The notes: a model not told the origin generated them from the sequence alone. 24,787 bases of DNA from an uncultured Collinsella sp. (GCA_900550205.1 URRJ01000009.1:1-24787), one strand, 5' to 3'; counted from the first letter of the stretch, positions 14,990-23,517 are shown. Made by a program: numbers and translations.

Positions 14990-16750
14990 GTGGCCGACCA
15001 GGACATCAAGATGCTCATCGAGCGCATTATGGCCGAGGCCCGGACTCATCAGTCTGCTCGCTTCTCAAACGAAGTCTATGATGACGAGCCGATTCTCAAA
15101 ACCGGTCGTCAGATGCAGAATTTCCTTCCCGACCAGTATCGCAAGATGCGCGAAATATCGCGCTGGCAGGATGACCCCAAAGGTGGTGCGGGACGCTGGC
15201 TTTCGGAAGCCGAGCTCTTCTACCGCCAAGGCCTGCTGATGGCCGACTTTGAGGACGATTGTCCCTATAACGGTACGTTCAAGTCGTACTTCCCAACCTA
15301 CAACGCTATGAGCGATCGCCAGCTGCGCGGGTACTTTACCTGGCGCGCACGCGTACGCCGCGGAACTGTCGAGGAAACGTCGACCTCGTTTGCTTTTCTG
15401 TATCTCTACGAATTGATCTGTGGTATTGGCGTGGACAATCCACTCGATGGATTCAACAAAATCAAGGCCTTTTGGGATGCCTATCGTGCCTTCGAGCCCG
15501 GCATCGACCGGTTTGCACGCGTGTGGCTGCAAGACTACGCCGTTTTCCACGGGCTCGATCCCAAGCTGCTTCGGGACTCTAAAACCGTCATGTTCGATAA
15601 CGCCCTCATCGAGCTGCGACGCGCGGCTCGAGACCTTGCTCCCGCACCGGCGCCGTCCGGGCAGCCCCCCAAACGTCGTAAATCCTCTGACCCGATCCTC
15701 CCCCTTCCACCCGACGAGGCGCGCGAGGAGCGACTCATGGCCACTATCAACGCTCTCTCCACGTATAACCTCAATAACTCACGGCTCGATCGCAGCCACC
15801 ATCGCGACCTGCGCCACGTGGCATGCGCCGTGTATGTCCGTATGGCGCGCTACTATGACACGCACCGAAAGACCAGTATCGTGGCGAGCTTGTTTGGGGA
15901 GGAGACGGCCATGCCCTATACCATGTTTGCCTCGGCCGTGTTCTTTGCACCCAATCGCCACGAGGACTGCGAATACCGCCTGGATCCCATCCATATCTAC
16001 CGTTGCCAAAACGGTTTTTGGGAATGCATGCGGATTCACGGCAGCAGGCAAAAGAGCAGCAAGCTTGGCGAGATGATGCGCGCCTGCGACCAACGCCTGC
16101 GCCTTGCCCTAGACCCCACCCACCCCCTGAAGGAGGAGAAGGTCCCCAAATATCTGGCCAAGATCATCGACGACGAGATCGTGGCATGGCTTTCGTGGGA
16201 CGCTGCGCACCAACCCGTCAAGATCGATATCGACCTGAGCCAGCTGGGGCATATCCGGAGTGCCGCCGCACAAACGCGTGAGGCGCTTTTGATCGATGAA
16301 GAGCGCGAGGACGATATGCTCGCAGAGGTCGATACGGTGAGCTCCGAGCAGCCGAAAGCCGAGGCCGCAGCAGACGCGTTTGTCGAGCCGGTCACGACGA
16401 CCGCAAGGCAGGACGAGGCCGATGAGCCAACCATTTCCACCGAACAGTTTGGTGTCGTGGCGCCGCTTCTCGTGCCGACACCCCCGCTCGCAGCGGCTGC
16501 GTCCACTGACGCCGCGACCGAACTCGCGCCTGCCGCAACCGCGTATCTGCGCGCACTGCTCGAGCAAAACGCAGCGCAAGCGACATCGGCAGTGGAGAGG
16601 TCGGGCCAGAGCGAGGATATGCTCGTCGATACCATCAACGAGGCGCTCTTTGACCTGGTGGGTGACACCGTTATCGAGTTTGGAGCGGCAGGACCGCAGA
16701 TTATCGAGGATTACGAAGCAGACGTGAGAGGATACCTAGACCATGAGTGA
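14990..16750 (+). CDS. TerB_N/TerB_C domain protein
   Basis: A 586-residue cytoplasmic protein beginning at GTG 14990 after GGAGAGGAGA. The N-terminal TerB_N region (about 65-345) shows RWLSEAELFYRQGLLMADFE, YFPTYNAMSDRQLRGYF and WRARVRRG in order, then SFAFLYLYELICGIG. The C-terminal TerB_C part spans about residues 400-586. It opens KIDIDLSQLGHIRSAAAQT, is split by an Ala/Thr/Pro-rich linker, and ends with DTINEALFDLVGDTVIEF and IIEDYEADVRGYL. I do not see the central TerB helical metal-binding domain. Despite tellurite-resistance names, Ter domains are thought to act in stress and phage responses. It overlaps the downstream ATPase gene by 8 bases, so the two are made together and likely interact. 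Domain assignment is by recognition of motifs. Confidence 0.88.
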   Translation: MADQDIKMLIERIMAEARTHQSARFSNEVYDDEPILKTGRQMQNFLPDQYRKMREISRWQDDPKGGAGRWLSEAELFYRQGLLMADFEDDCPYNGTFKSYFPTYNAMSDRQLRGYFTWRARVRRGTVEETSTSFAFLYLYELICGIGVDNPLDGFNKIKAFWDAYRAFEPGIDRFARVWLQDYAVFHGLDPKLLRDSKTVMFDNALIELRRAARDLAPAPAPSGQPPKRRKSSDPILPLPPDEAREERLMATINALSTYNLNNSRLDRSHHRDLRHVACAVYVRMARYYDTHRKTSIVASLFGEETAMPYTMFASAVFFAPNRHEDCEYRLDPIHIYRCQNGFWECMRIHGSRQKSSKLGEMMRACDQRLRLALDPTHPLKEEKVPKYLAKIIDDEIVAWLSWDAAHQPVKIDIDLSQLGHIRSAAAQTREALLIDEEREDDMLAEVDTVSSEQPKAEAAADAFVEPVTTTARQDEADEPTISTEQFGVVAPLLVPTPPLAAAASTDAATELAPAATAYLRALLEQNAAQATSAVERSGQSEDMLVDTINEALFDLVGDTVIEFGAAGPQIIEDYEADVRGYLDHE

Positions 16751-18047
16751 CACCGCATCCGCAGCGCCCCGCGTGCCCAAGCGCGTCGCCGCCGTCATTC
16801 TCAACTCGCTCAAGGGCGGCGTGGTCCCGCGCATCGGCCTTCCCTATATCACCGTGGGACGCGAGGTCGAGATTCGCGCCCTGCTCACCGATTTGAGTCT
16901 CATCGCCGATGGCGGCGCGAGCTTCCGCTTTTTAGTCGGTCGCTACGGCGCCGGCAAGAGCTTTTTGCTCCAGACCATCCGCACGCACGCCATGGGCGAG
17001 GGATTCGTCGTCGCCGATGCCGACCTATCGCCCGAGCGCCGCCTGCAGGGCGGCCAGGGACAGGGCCTTGCCACCTACCGCGAGCTCATCCGCAATATAT
17101 CGACCAAGACGCGCCCCGAGGGCGGTGCGCTCAACCTTATTCTGGATCGCTGGGTCGCCTCGTGTGCCGACGTCGACGAGTCGGTCGTCAATGCCCAACT
17201 GGCCCCGCTCGAGGAGATGGTCCACGGCTTCGACTTCACCCGCATGCTCCGCCGCTATCGCACGGCCGTATCCGAGGGCGACGAAGAGGCCATGAGCCGC
17301 GCAACCAAATGGATCCGCGGCGAATACCGCACCAAGAGCGAGGCTCGCGCCGAACTGGGCTCCTCAACCATCATCAGTGATGACGACTGGTACGACTACG
17401 TCAAACTCATCGCGCGTTTTTTGGTTTGCAGCGGCTATAAGGGCATGCTGGTGCTCATCGACGAACTCGTGAATCTGTATAAGATTCCCAACGCCATCAC
17501 GCGCCAGTACAACTACGAGAAAATCCTGACCATGTACAACGACACGCTCCAGGGCAAAGCGCAGTACCTGGGCATGATCATGGGTGGCACGCCAACCTCC
17601 ATCGAGGACCGTCGCCGCGGCGTGTTCTCCTACGAGGCCCTTCGGAGCCGTCTCGCTCAGGGCCGTTTTGCGCGCGAGGACCTTAAGGACATGCTCGCGC
17701 CCATCATCCGCCTGCAGCCACTCACCTATGAGGAGCTGCTGGTGCTGATCGAAAAACTCATGCAAATTCACGCCGGTTACTTTGGCTGGACACCCACGCT
17801 TACCGAGAACGACTTGGTGGACTTCCTCAAGATCGAGTTCGGCCGCGTGGGAGCCGACACGCATCTGACGCCGCGTGAAGTCATTCGTGACTTTATCGAG
17901 CTGCTCGACATCCTATGCCAAAACCCCGACGCCAACGTGGCCGAGCTGCTGCAAAGCGTCGGCGGCGACGCGCTGGCGCCGGCAGCCGCAACAGGCGACA
18001 CCGATACCGCAGGCGGCGACCGTAACTTCGCCGAATTCACCATCTAA
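16743..18047 (+). CDS. BrxD-like P-loop ATPase (DUF2791, BREX ATP-binding domain)
   Basis: A 434-residue AAA-type ATPase resembling BrxD of type 2 BREX systems. The Walker A motif is GRYGAGKS at residues 66-73, just after VGREVEI. Walker B is MLVLIDE at 235-241, followed by NLYKI. GTPTSIEDRRRGVFSYEALRS is the family sensor region and LTPREVIRDFIELLDIL lies near the C-terminus. The last ~40 residues are a disordered Ala/Asp/Thr tail. It probably couples ATP hydrolysis to loading or control of a DNA-acting partner such as the helicase. Its ATG at 16743 lies inside the end of the TerB_N gene. No PglX, PglZ or PglY gene is present, so this is not a full BREX locus. Confidence 0.87.
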   Translation: MSDTASAAPRVPKRVAAVILNSLKGGVVPRIGLPYITVGREVEIRALLTDLSLIADGGASFRFLVGRYGAGKSFLLQTIRTHAMGEGFVVADADLSPERRLQGGQGQGLATYRELIRNISTKTRPEGGALNLILDRWVASCADVDESVVNAQLAPLEEMVHGFDFTRMLRRYRTAVSEGDEEAMSRATKWIRGEYRTKSEARAELGSSTIISDDDWYDYVKLIARFLVCSGYKGMLVLIDELVNLYKIPNAITRQYNYEKILTMYNDTLQGKAQYLGMIMGGTPTSIEDRRRGVFSYEALRSRLAQGRFAREDLKDMLAPIIRLQPLTYEELLVLIEKLMQIHAGYFGWTPTLTENDLVDFLKIEFGRVGADTHLTPREVIRDFIELLDILCQNPDANVAELLQSVGGDALAPAAATGDTDTAGGDRNFAEFTI

Positions 18048-18080
18048 CCTGCCAAAAAGGGACAGGTTTATTTTGGCAGG
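18048..18080. repeat. Perfect inverted repeat between ATPase and helicase genes
   Basis: CCTGCCAAAA (18048-18057) and TTTTGGCAGG (18071-18080) form a perfect 10-bp stem around a 13-base loop reading AGGGACAGGTTTA. It begins directly after the ATPase stop codon. No T-run follows the stem. The AAAGGGACAGG-TTTATTTT core resembles small palindromic repeats I associate with IS200-like/REP transposases, but that link is from memory and is unverified. Confidence 0.7.
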
Positions 18081-18163
18081 CTCTATCTGGGCAAACGTTG
18101 AAGCAGTAATGCAGCAAGCCACTGCCCGCCGCGTTGAGAGATTCGCTTTTGAAAGGAGGCCTC

Positions 18164-20608
18164 GTGAACGCCTTTGACCGCTATGCCCCGTTTATCCAAG
18201 ACTTCATCTACTCCCACGATTGGGAGAGCCTGCGCTCCATTCAGGTTGCGGCGGCAGATGCCATCTTTAACACACAAGACAATGTGCTCCTAACGGCATC
18301 CACAGCTTCCGGCAAAACCGAGGCAGCCTTCCTTCCCATCCTGACCGAGTTTTGGGAGAACCCGCCCGCAAGCGTTGGCGCCCTCTACATCGGCCCCCTC
18401 AAGGCACTCATCAATGATCAGTTCGTCCGCCTCAATGACCTGTGCGAAGAAGCCGACATTCCCGTCTGGCACTGGCATGGCGACGTCTCGCAATCGCACA
18501 AGACCAAGCTCATCAAAAAGCCGAGCGGTATCTTGCAGATTACGCCCGAGTCGCTCGAGGCGCTCCTGATCCATAAGCACATGGCGATTCCGCACATGTT
18601 CCGCGACCTGCGCTACGTCGTCATCGACGAGGTCCATTCGCTCATGCGCGGCGATCGAGGCGGGCAGACGCTCTGCCTTATTGAGCGCCTGTCGCGCATG
18701 GCAGGCGTGCAGCCCCGTCGCATTGGCCTTTCCGCTACCATCGGCGACCCCGAGCGCACGGGTGCCTTTCTCTCACAGGGAACGGGACGAGACTGCGTTA
18801 TCCCTCGTTTTGAGGAACCGCGCCGCGTGTGGCGTATCTCCATGGAGCACTTCTACAACTCGGGTCCCCAGGCGCAGCAACGAGGATTCGAGAGCACGGG
18901 TCCTCAAGAGGCCGAAGTGCTTGCGTGCGAGCGCATTGAGGCAGCGGCACCCGCGGCACTGCCCGCCGGCGCCCAAGACATGCGTCACAGCGGACAGCTC
19001 ACACAGGAGGAGCGCCGTCAACGTCGCGAGCGGGCACGGGGCAAGGCCGCTCCCAAGGACCGCCGAACTTCCTCGGCCCCCGAGGGCGAAGTCGACATCC
19101 CACGAGCGACCGAGCAGGCGCTCCTCAACCCCACCGACACGGCGCCAGACAACGCCGATCCAGGCATGGGCTATATCTTTGAGCACACGCGCGGCCGCAA
19201 GTGCCTGGTCTTTGCCAACTCGCGCGAGGAGGCGGAGGCTGTGTGCTCCATGCTGCGTAGCTACTGCGAGAGCCGACACGAGCCCGACCGCTTTCTCATC
19301 CATCACGGCAATCTTTCGGCATCGTTACGCGAGACGGCAGAAGAGCTTATGCGCGACGAGGAACAGGCACAGACAACCGTCACCACCTCTACGCTGGAGC
19401 TCGGTATCGATATCGGTCGCCTGGAGCGTGCCTTCCAGATCGATGCGCCGTTTACCGTCAGCTCCTTTCTGCAGCGAATGGGCCGCACGGGACGCCGCGA
19501 TCTTCCGCCCGAGATGTGGTTTGTCATGCGCGAGGAAGAGCCCGAGCCGCGCACGATGATGCCCGAGACCATCCCGTGGAAGCTCCTGCAAGGCATCGCG
19601 CTCGTACAACTCTATCGCGAGGAAAAGTGGGTCGAGCCGCCCGAGCTCGATCGGCTCCCTTACAGTCTGCTCTATCACCAGACCATGTCGACCCTCGCCA
19701 GCACCGGAGAGCTCACACCGGCCGAACTTGCCCAGCGCGTGCTCACACTCAGCTATTTCCATCGCGTCTCGGCCGATGACTATCGCGTGCTGCTGCGCCA
19801 CCTCATTAAGATCGACCATATCCAGGTCACCGAAGGCGGCGGGCTCATCGTGGGTCTCGCGGGCGAGCGCATCATCAACAACTTTAAGTTCTACGCCGTG
19901 TTCCAGGAAAACGAGGAGTTCACCGTTCGCAGCGAGTCGGCCGAGTTGGGCACGATCGTCAATCCCCCACCGCCCGGTGAGCGCATCGCCATCGCCGGAC
20001 ACTGCTGGATTGTCGAGGAAGTGGACTGGAAGCGTCATACCGTCTTTGCCACGCAGGTCAAAGGCCGTGTGCCGGCTTACTTTGGCGACTGCCCCGGCGA
20101 CATCAATACACACGTACTCGAGCGCATGCGCAAGGCGCTCAACGAGCACGCGACATATCCGTACCTCATGGGTAACGCGCGGGCCCGCTTGGCGCAGGCT
20201 CGCCATACGGCTGAGATTTCGGGTGCGGGAACTAAGCCGCTCATCAACCTAGGCGGCGACACCTGGGTGCTCTTCCCCTGGCTGGGCAGCTACGCCTTTT
20301 TGGCACTCGAGCGCATGCTCAAGATTAAATGTTCCGCGGAGCTGGGCCTTCGCGGACTCGACCCGTCGCGCCCGTACTTTATGCAGTTCAAGATGAAGGC
20401 CGACGAAGAGACGTTCTTTGAAGTGCTCGCCGCCGAGGCCGAGAAGGACTTCGATCCCATCGAGCTCGTCTATCCCGGCGAGGTGCCTTATTTTGATCGC
20501 TACGACGAGTACGTTCCCGAGGAGCTCGTGCGCAAGGGCTTTGCCGAAGGCGTGCTCGACATAGAGGGCATGAAGCAGCGCGTTCTCGACTGGCGCGACC
20601 ACACCTAA
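18164..20608 (+). CDS. Lhr/BrxHI-like superfamily 2 DEAD/H helicase
   Basis: An 814-residue ATP-dependent nucleic-acid helicase. The GTG at 18164 is chosen because AAAGGAGG (18152-18159) lies four bases upstream; an in-frame ATG at 18134 has none. Motifs in order: TASTASGKT (44-52, Walker A Lys51), QITPESLEAL (about 125-134), DEVH (155-158, Walker B), SAT (190-192), CLVFANSREEAEA (about 347-359), TTSTLELGIDIGRLERAF (about 407-424) and QRMGRTGRR (437-445). A ~100-residue insert (about 235-335), rich in Arg, Ala and Gln, separates the two RecA lobes. The remaining ~360 residues resemble the winged-helix and accessory part of Lhr-type enzymes but are much shorter than full Lhr (~1500). BrxHI of type 2 BREX is of this kind. 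It is the third gene of the operon, 116 bases after the ATPase. Confidence 0.92.
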   Translation: MNAFDRYAPFIQDFIYSHDWESLRSIQVAAADAIFNTQDNVLLTASTASGKTEAAFLPILTEFWENPPASVGALYIGPLKALINDQFVRLNDLCEEADIPVWHWHGDVSQSHKTKLIKKPSGILQITPESLEALLIHKHMAIPHMFRDLRYVVIDEVHSLMRGDRGGQTLCLIERLSRMAGVQPRRIGLSATIGDPERTGAFLSQGTGRDCVIPRFEEPRRVWRISMEHFYNSGPQAQQRGFESTGPQEAEVLACERIEAAAPAALPAGAQDMRHSGQLTQEERRQRRERARGKAAPKDRRTSSAPEGEVDIPRATEQALLNPTDTAPDNADPGMGYIFEHTRGRKCLVFANSREEAEAVCSMLRSYCESRHEPDRFLIHHGNLSASLRETAEELMRDEEQAQTTVTTSTLELGIDIGRLERAFQIDAPFTVSSFLQRMGRTGRRDLPPEMWFVMREEEPEPRTMMPETIPWKLLQGIALVQLYREEKWVEPPELDRLPYSLLYHQTMSTLASTGELTPAELAQRVLTLSYFHRVSADDYRVLLRHLIKIDHIQVTEGGGLIVGLAGERIINNFKFYAVFQENEEFTVRSESAELGTIVNPPPPGERIAIAGHCWIVEEVDWKRHTVFATQVKGRVPAYFGDCPGDINTHVLERMRKALNEHATYPYLMGNARARLAQARHTAEISGAGTKPLINLGGDTWVLFPWLGSYAFLALERMLKIKCSAELGLRGLDPSRPYFMQFKMKADEETFFEVLAAEAEKDFDPIELVYPGEVPYFDRYDEYVPEELVRKGFAEGVLDIEGMKQRVLDWRDHT

Positions 20609-20612
20609 GACC

Positions 20613-20640
20613 AGTCTTTTTGGGACGGGGAGACTTATTT
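20613..20640. repeat. Degenerate repeat at the end of the helicase gene
   Basis: AGTCT (20613-20617) and AGACT (20631-20635) flank TTTTGGGACGGGG and are followed by TATTT. The arrangement (T-run or A-run, GGGAC, then TTATTT) recalls the inverted repeat at 18048-18080. It lies between the convergent helicase and spermidine-synthase-like genes and overlaps the stop codon of the latter, so it may also act as a weak shared terminator. Confidence 0.4.
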
Positions 20641-21513
20641 GTCGTGAAGGACGGTGCCGAGGAAGTCGGCGTCGAAGGGCACGGCTTCGGCAAAGGCATA
20701 GTCGCTGTCGCTGGCGATGAGCAGGTAGTTCTCCTCGCCACCGAACTCCGCATCGCCACATGGGACCACCCAGGCATGGGCGAATACCTCGAGCACCGTG
20801 GCAGCGCAGTCGCGCAGGAACGTCACATCACTCCCCTCGTTTGCGCTCACGATATTGGCCACGTAGATACCCCCGGGGTTCAGGCTGCCTCGCACCAAAC
20901 GCAACGCCTCAACCGTCGCCAGCTCACGTACGGGTTCGGCACCGCCAAAGCAATCGCTCGCGACCACGTCGTAGCGACGATGGCCCACGCTCGTCACGCC
21001 CAGATACGAGCGAGCCTCGGCGGTTATCACCCGCAAGCGATCGCCCGCCGCGCGCTCCAGCTCGTCTAGGTAGAACCAGCGACGCGCCAGGCGCGTAATC
21101 TCTCCGTCATACTCGATGACGTCCATGCGCAAGCTCTCGTGCGACATCAGAGCGAACTTAGGATAGGCAAACCCGCCGCCGCCCAGCATAAGCATGCGGT
21201 CGATACCGTGACCATAAGCGTCACGCATTGCGCCCTCGGCCTCAAACGCGTCATCAAACGCACGATAGTACGCAAAGACGGGCTCCGCCCAACGCTCGCC
21301 AACGTAACTTGCGCTTTGGTAGACGCCGCCTTGTACCAATACGCGAACCTCGTCGCCGCCCTCATCGTGCACGCGTTTCACACGCGCCAGCCCATTGCGG
21401 GTTCGCGCAACCTGCAGACAGGCAGCACGAACAGCAACGGCGGCCGCACCAAGCGCCGCGGCTCCCAGAGCAACGCCGGCAACGACGCCAGCAGAAACAC
21501 TCGGCTTGTTCAT
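20635..21513 (-). CDS. Membrane-anchored spermidine synthase-like protein
   Basis: A 292-residue protein with a spermidine-synthase/methyltransferase-type Rossmann fold. One hydrophobic segment, residues 8-34 (Ala/Gly/Val-rich), would anchor it in the membrane or serve as a signal. The nucleotide-binding loop is MLMLGGGGFAYP (108-118), with the acidic strand DVIEYDGEI (Glu134) and YDVVASDCFGG (Asp187) following as in aminopropyltransferases. The polyamine-binding residues of true SpeE are not obvious, so this is better called spermidine synthase-like than a proven polyamine enzyme. The start abuts the elp3 stop codon (21514-21516) and its AAAGGAG ribosome site lies inside the end of elp3, indicating translational coupling. 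Confidence 0.8.
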   Translation of the reverse strand: MNKPSVSAGVVAGVALGAAALGAAAVAVRAACLQVARTRNGLARVKRVHDEGGDEVRVLVQGGVYQSASYVGERWAEPVFAYYRAFDDAFEAEGAMRDAYGHGIDRMLMLGGGGFAYPKFALMSHESLRMDVIEYDGEITRLARRWFYLDELERAAGDRLRVITAEARSYLGVTSVGHRRYDVVASDCFGGAEPVRELATVEALRLVRGSLNPGGIYVANIVSANEGSDVTFLRDCAATVLEVFAHAWVVPCGDAEFGGEENYLLIASDSDYAFAEAVPFDADFLGTVLHDK

Positions 21514-23421
21514 TTAGAGCTCCTTTTGCAGATAGAGTCCATGGTCGTAAAAACCCAAATGGCGATAGTACTCGCGCGTACCGATCGCGCTGATCACGTT
21601 GATGCGCGCATAGCCCGCGTCCCGAGCAATATGGCACGCACGCTCCACCAGCGACCGTCCCAATCCATGGTGCTGAGCTGCCTGGCCTTGATCCCCCACG
21701 CGCGCCGCCATGCCATACACATGCACCTCGCGAATCATCGCCTCATCCGGCGTCGTCAGCAACTCGTCCGCATGTGCGGTAGCAAAGGCGCGATCGGGCA
21801 GGGACAGGCGCAAAAAACCCGCGATCTTGCCTTCGGGCGTCACCCACTGCAAAAAGCGCTCGTGCGTCACCGGCGTCTCGTACGCCACTTCCTCGTCAAG
21901 GGTCAACTCGTCCAGGTCGGCACCCGCCGTGCTGATCTCGCGATAACGGATCTCGCGCACCGTCGCACCGTCACCCCGAGCAGCTAGGCGGTTCTCAACG
22001 AGTTGACGCAGGTTGGGTTTCTTGTTGCCCACCATGATGTCGTCGGAGCTAAAGTCGCGGATCATGCGACTGATGCGGCAGAACGCCGGCGTCACCACGA
22101 TGTCATCGGCCAGTACATCGAGCAGCTCTTCCTCGGTATAGGGGCGCCACTCGCCGCGCTCGTAGCAGCCCACCAGACGCGAGCCCTCGATGAGCGCACA
22201 CGGGTAGACCTTGACCTCGTCGGGCATAAAGGCCCCCTCGGTCATAAAGCACTCGTAGTCGCGCTTGTCCCCCTCGGGCGTGGCACCCAACAAGTTGAGC
22301 ATAAAATGCGCGTGGATCTTAAAGCCAAACAGGCGTGCAAGCGAAAACGCCCGCTCGATTTGCTCCACCGAAATGCGACGCTCGTTGATATCGAGCAGGT
22401 GCTGGTCGAGGCTCTGGATGCCCATCTGAATCTTGGTGCAGCCCAGGCGACGAATGAGCGTGAGCGCCTGTGGCGTCACGGCATCGGGGCGCGTCTCGAT
22501 AACGAGCCCCACCACGCGATGCTTCGCCGTCTCGTTGATGCGCTGCTGACGTTCAAGCTCCTCCATCGTGGTCGTCTGCCACTCGGCGACCTCGCCCCAC
22601 GGCGTACCGGGACCGTACAGACGACGCACCGCGCGGTTATAGCCACCCACGGCAGCATCCACACGCCCCTGCTCGTCGGCAACGCCGGCAGCAAGCTCGA
22701 CCTCGTCGGTCGCAATACCGGCGGCCCGATAGCGCTCACGACGCTCCGCCACCACCGGCGGCAAGGCATCGGCAGGAGCGTCATCGAGTAGACGCCCTGC
22801 CTCGGCACGGCTGATGCCCGGACGCGCCAACATGGGGTTGGCAGCCACGCCGGCGACGGCATCGTCATTGAGCGCACGGAAAAGCTCCGACATAAACCAT
22901 GTCTGATAGCCTTCCGGATAGTCGCTCCAGGTGCCACCGAGCACAATGAGCTCTATCTTGTCGGTCGCATGCCCCATCTGCGAAAGCGCGGTCAGACGAG
23001 CACTCACCTGCAAATACGGATCAAAGCAATTTTGCTCCGCACGGGCGCATGCCGGCTCGGCGTGCAGATAGCTTTTGGGCATGCGCAGATCGTTGGGACA
23101 AAACAGGCAATCGCCCGAGCACGGCCACGGCTTGGTGATGACGGTAATGGTCGCCACGCCCGAGGCCGTTCGGCGCGGCTTCATACGCAGCACCTGCAGC
23201 AGTTGACGTTCCAGATCGGAATCGACATTCCACGCAGCCCACCGAGCCGGCTCCTCACGTTTAACCCGCTGGTAAAACGGCAGCAGGCGGCGCTTTGCCA
23301 AGTCGCGCTTATCGGCGCCCTCGCGGCGCGCCTCGGCATGTATCAGTTTGACGAGCGCCTTGTCGTCCACGGTCTCGCCGCAACGGAGGGCCTCGAGTAT
23401 GTTCAAGATAATCTGTTCCAT
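21514..23421 (-). CDS. elp3: Elp3-type tRNA uridine(34) modification enzyme (radical SAM/GNAT)
   Basis: A 635-residue bacterial Elp3 homologue. An N-terminal Elp3-type region is followed by the radical SAM motif CxxxCxxC at Cys101, 105 and 108 within TKPWPCSGDCLFCPNDLRMP, then KSYLHAEPACAR and FDPYLQ. Later blocks are LGGTWSDYP, ETRPDAVTPQAL, TKIQMGIQSLD and AHFMLNLLGATPEGD. The C-terminus is a GNAT acetyltransferase domain with QHHGLGRSLVERA (about 583-595) and EYYRHLGFYDHGLYL. The family uses acetyl-CoA and SAM to start cm5U-type modification of wobble uridine in tRNA. Length is typical or slightly long. The ATG at 23421 is only 19 bases after the hairpin at 23441-23472, preceded by AATGGGGG. 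It is co-transcribed with the spermidine synthase-like gene. Confidence 0.93.
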   Translation of the reverse strand: MEQIILNILEALRCGETVDDKALVKLIHAEARREGADKRDLAKRRLLPFYQRVKREEPARWAAWNVDSDLERQLLQVLRMKPRRTASGVATITVITKPWPCSGDCLFCPNDLRMPKSYLHAEPACARAEQNCFDPYLQVSARLTALSQMGHATDKIELIVLGGTWSDYPEGYQTWFMSELFRALNDDAVAGVAANPMLARPGISRAEAGRLLDDAPADALPPVVAERRERYRAAGIATDEVELAAGVADEQGRVDAAVGGYNRAVRRLYGPGTPWGEVAEWQTTTMEELERQQRINETAKHRVVGLVIETRPDAVTPQALTLIRRLGCTKIQMGIQSLDQHLLDINERRISVEQIERAFSLARLFGFKIHAHFMLNLLGATPEGDKRDYECFMTEGAFMPDEVKVYPCALIEGSRLVGCYERGEWRPYTEEELLDVLADDIVVTPAFCRISRMIRDFSSDDIMVGNKKPNLRQLVENRLAARGDGATVREIRYREISTAGADLDELTLDEEVAYETPVTHERFLQWVTPEGKIAGFLRLSLPDRAFATAHADELLTTPDEAMIREVHVYGMAARVGDQGQAAQHHGLGRSLVERACHIARDAGYARINVISAIGTREYYRHLGFYDHGLYLQKEL

Positions 23422-23440
23422 GCCCCCATTGTAAAGGCAA

Positions 23441-23472
23441 AGGCGCCGGAGCCAGTCACGGCTCCGGCGCCT
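23441..23472 (-). terminator. Strong hairpin, probable terminator of the DUF4097 operon
   Basis: A perfect 13-bp stem (AGGCGCCGGAGCC, 23441-23453, with its complement at 23460-23472) closes a 6-base loop. On the minus strand it follows the DUF4097 gene by 45 bases and is trailed by TTTGCCTTTAC, an interrupted T-tract. This suits an intrinsic terminator reading leftwards. It ends just before elp3, so elp3 needs a promoter upstream or relies on read-through. Confidence 0.72.
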
Positions 23473-23517
23473 CCATCAAAGAGCATGCCTATATGTACCG
23501 ATCTCCGAAAACCGCTG

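Noticed and set aside
14990..20608. Complete BREX or DISARM system
   Set aside because: BrxD- and BrxHI-like genes are present, but no PglX/BrxX methylase, PglZ, PglY/BrxC, or DISARM methylase/DUF1998 protein is seen on either side.
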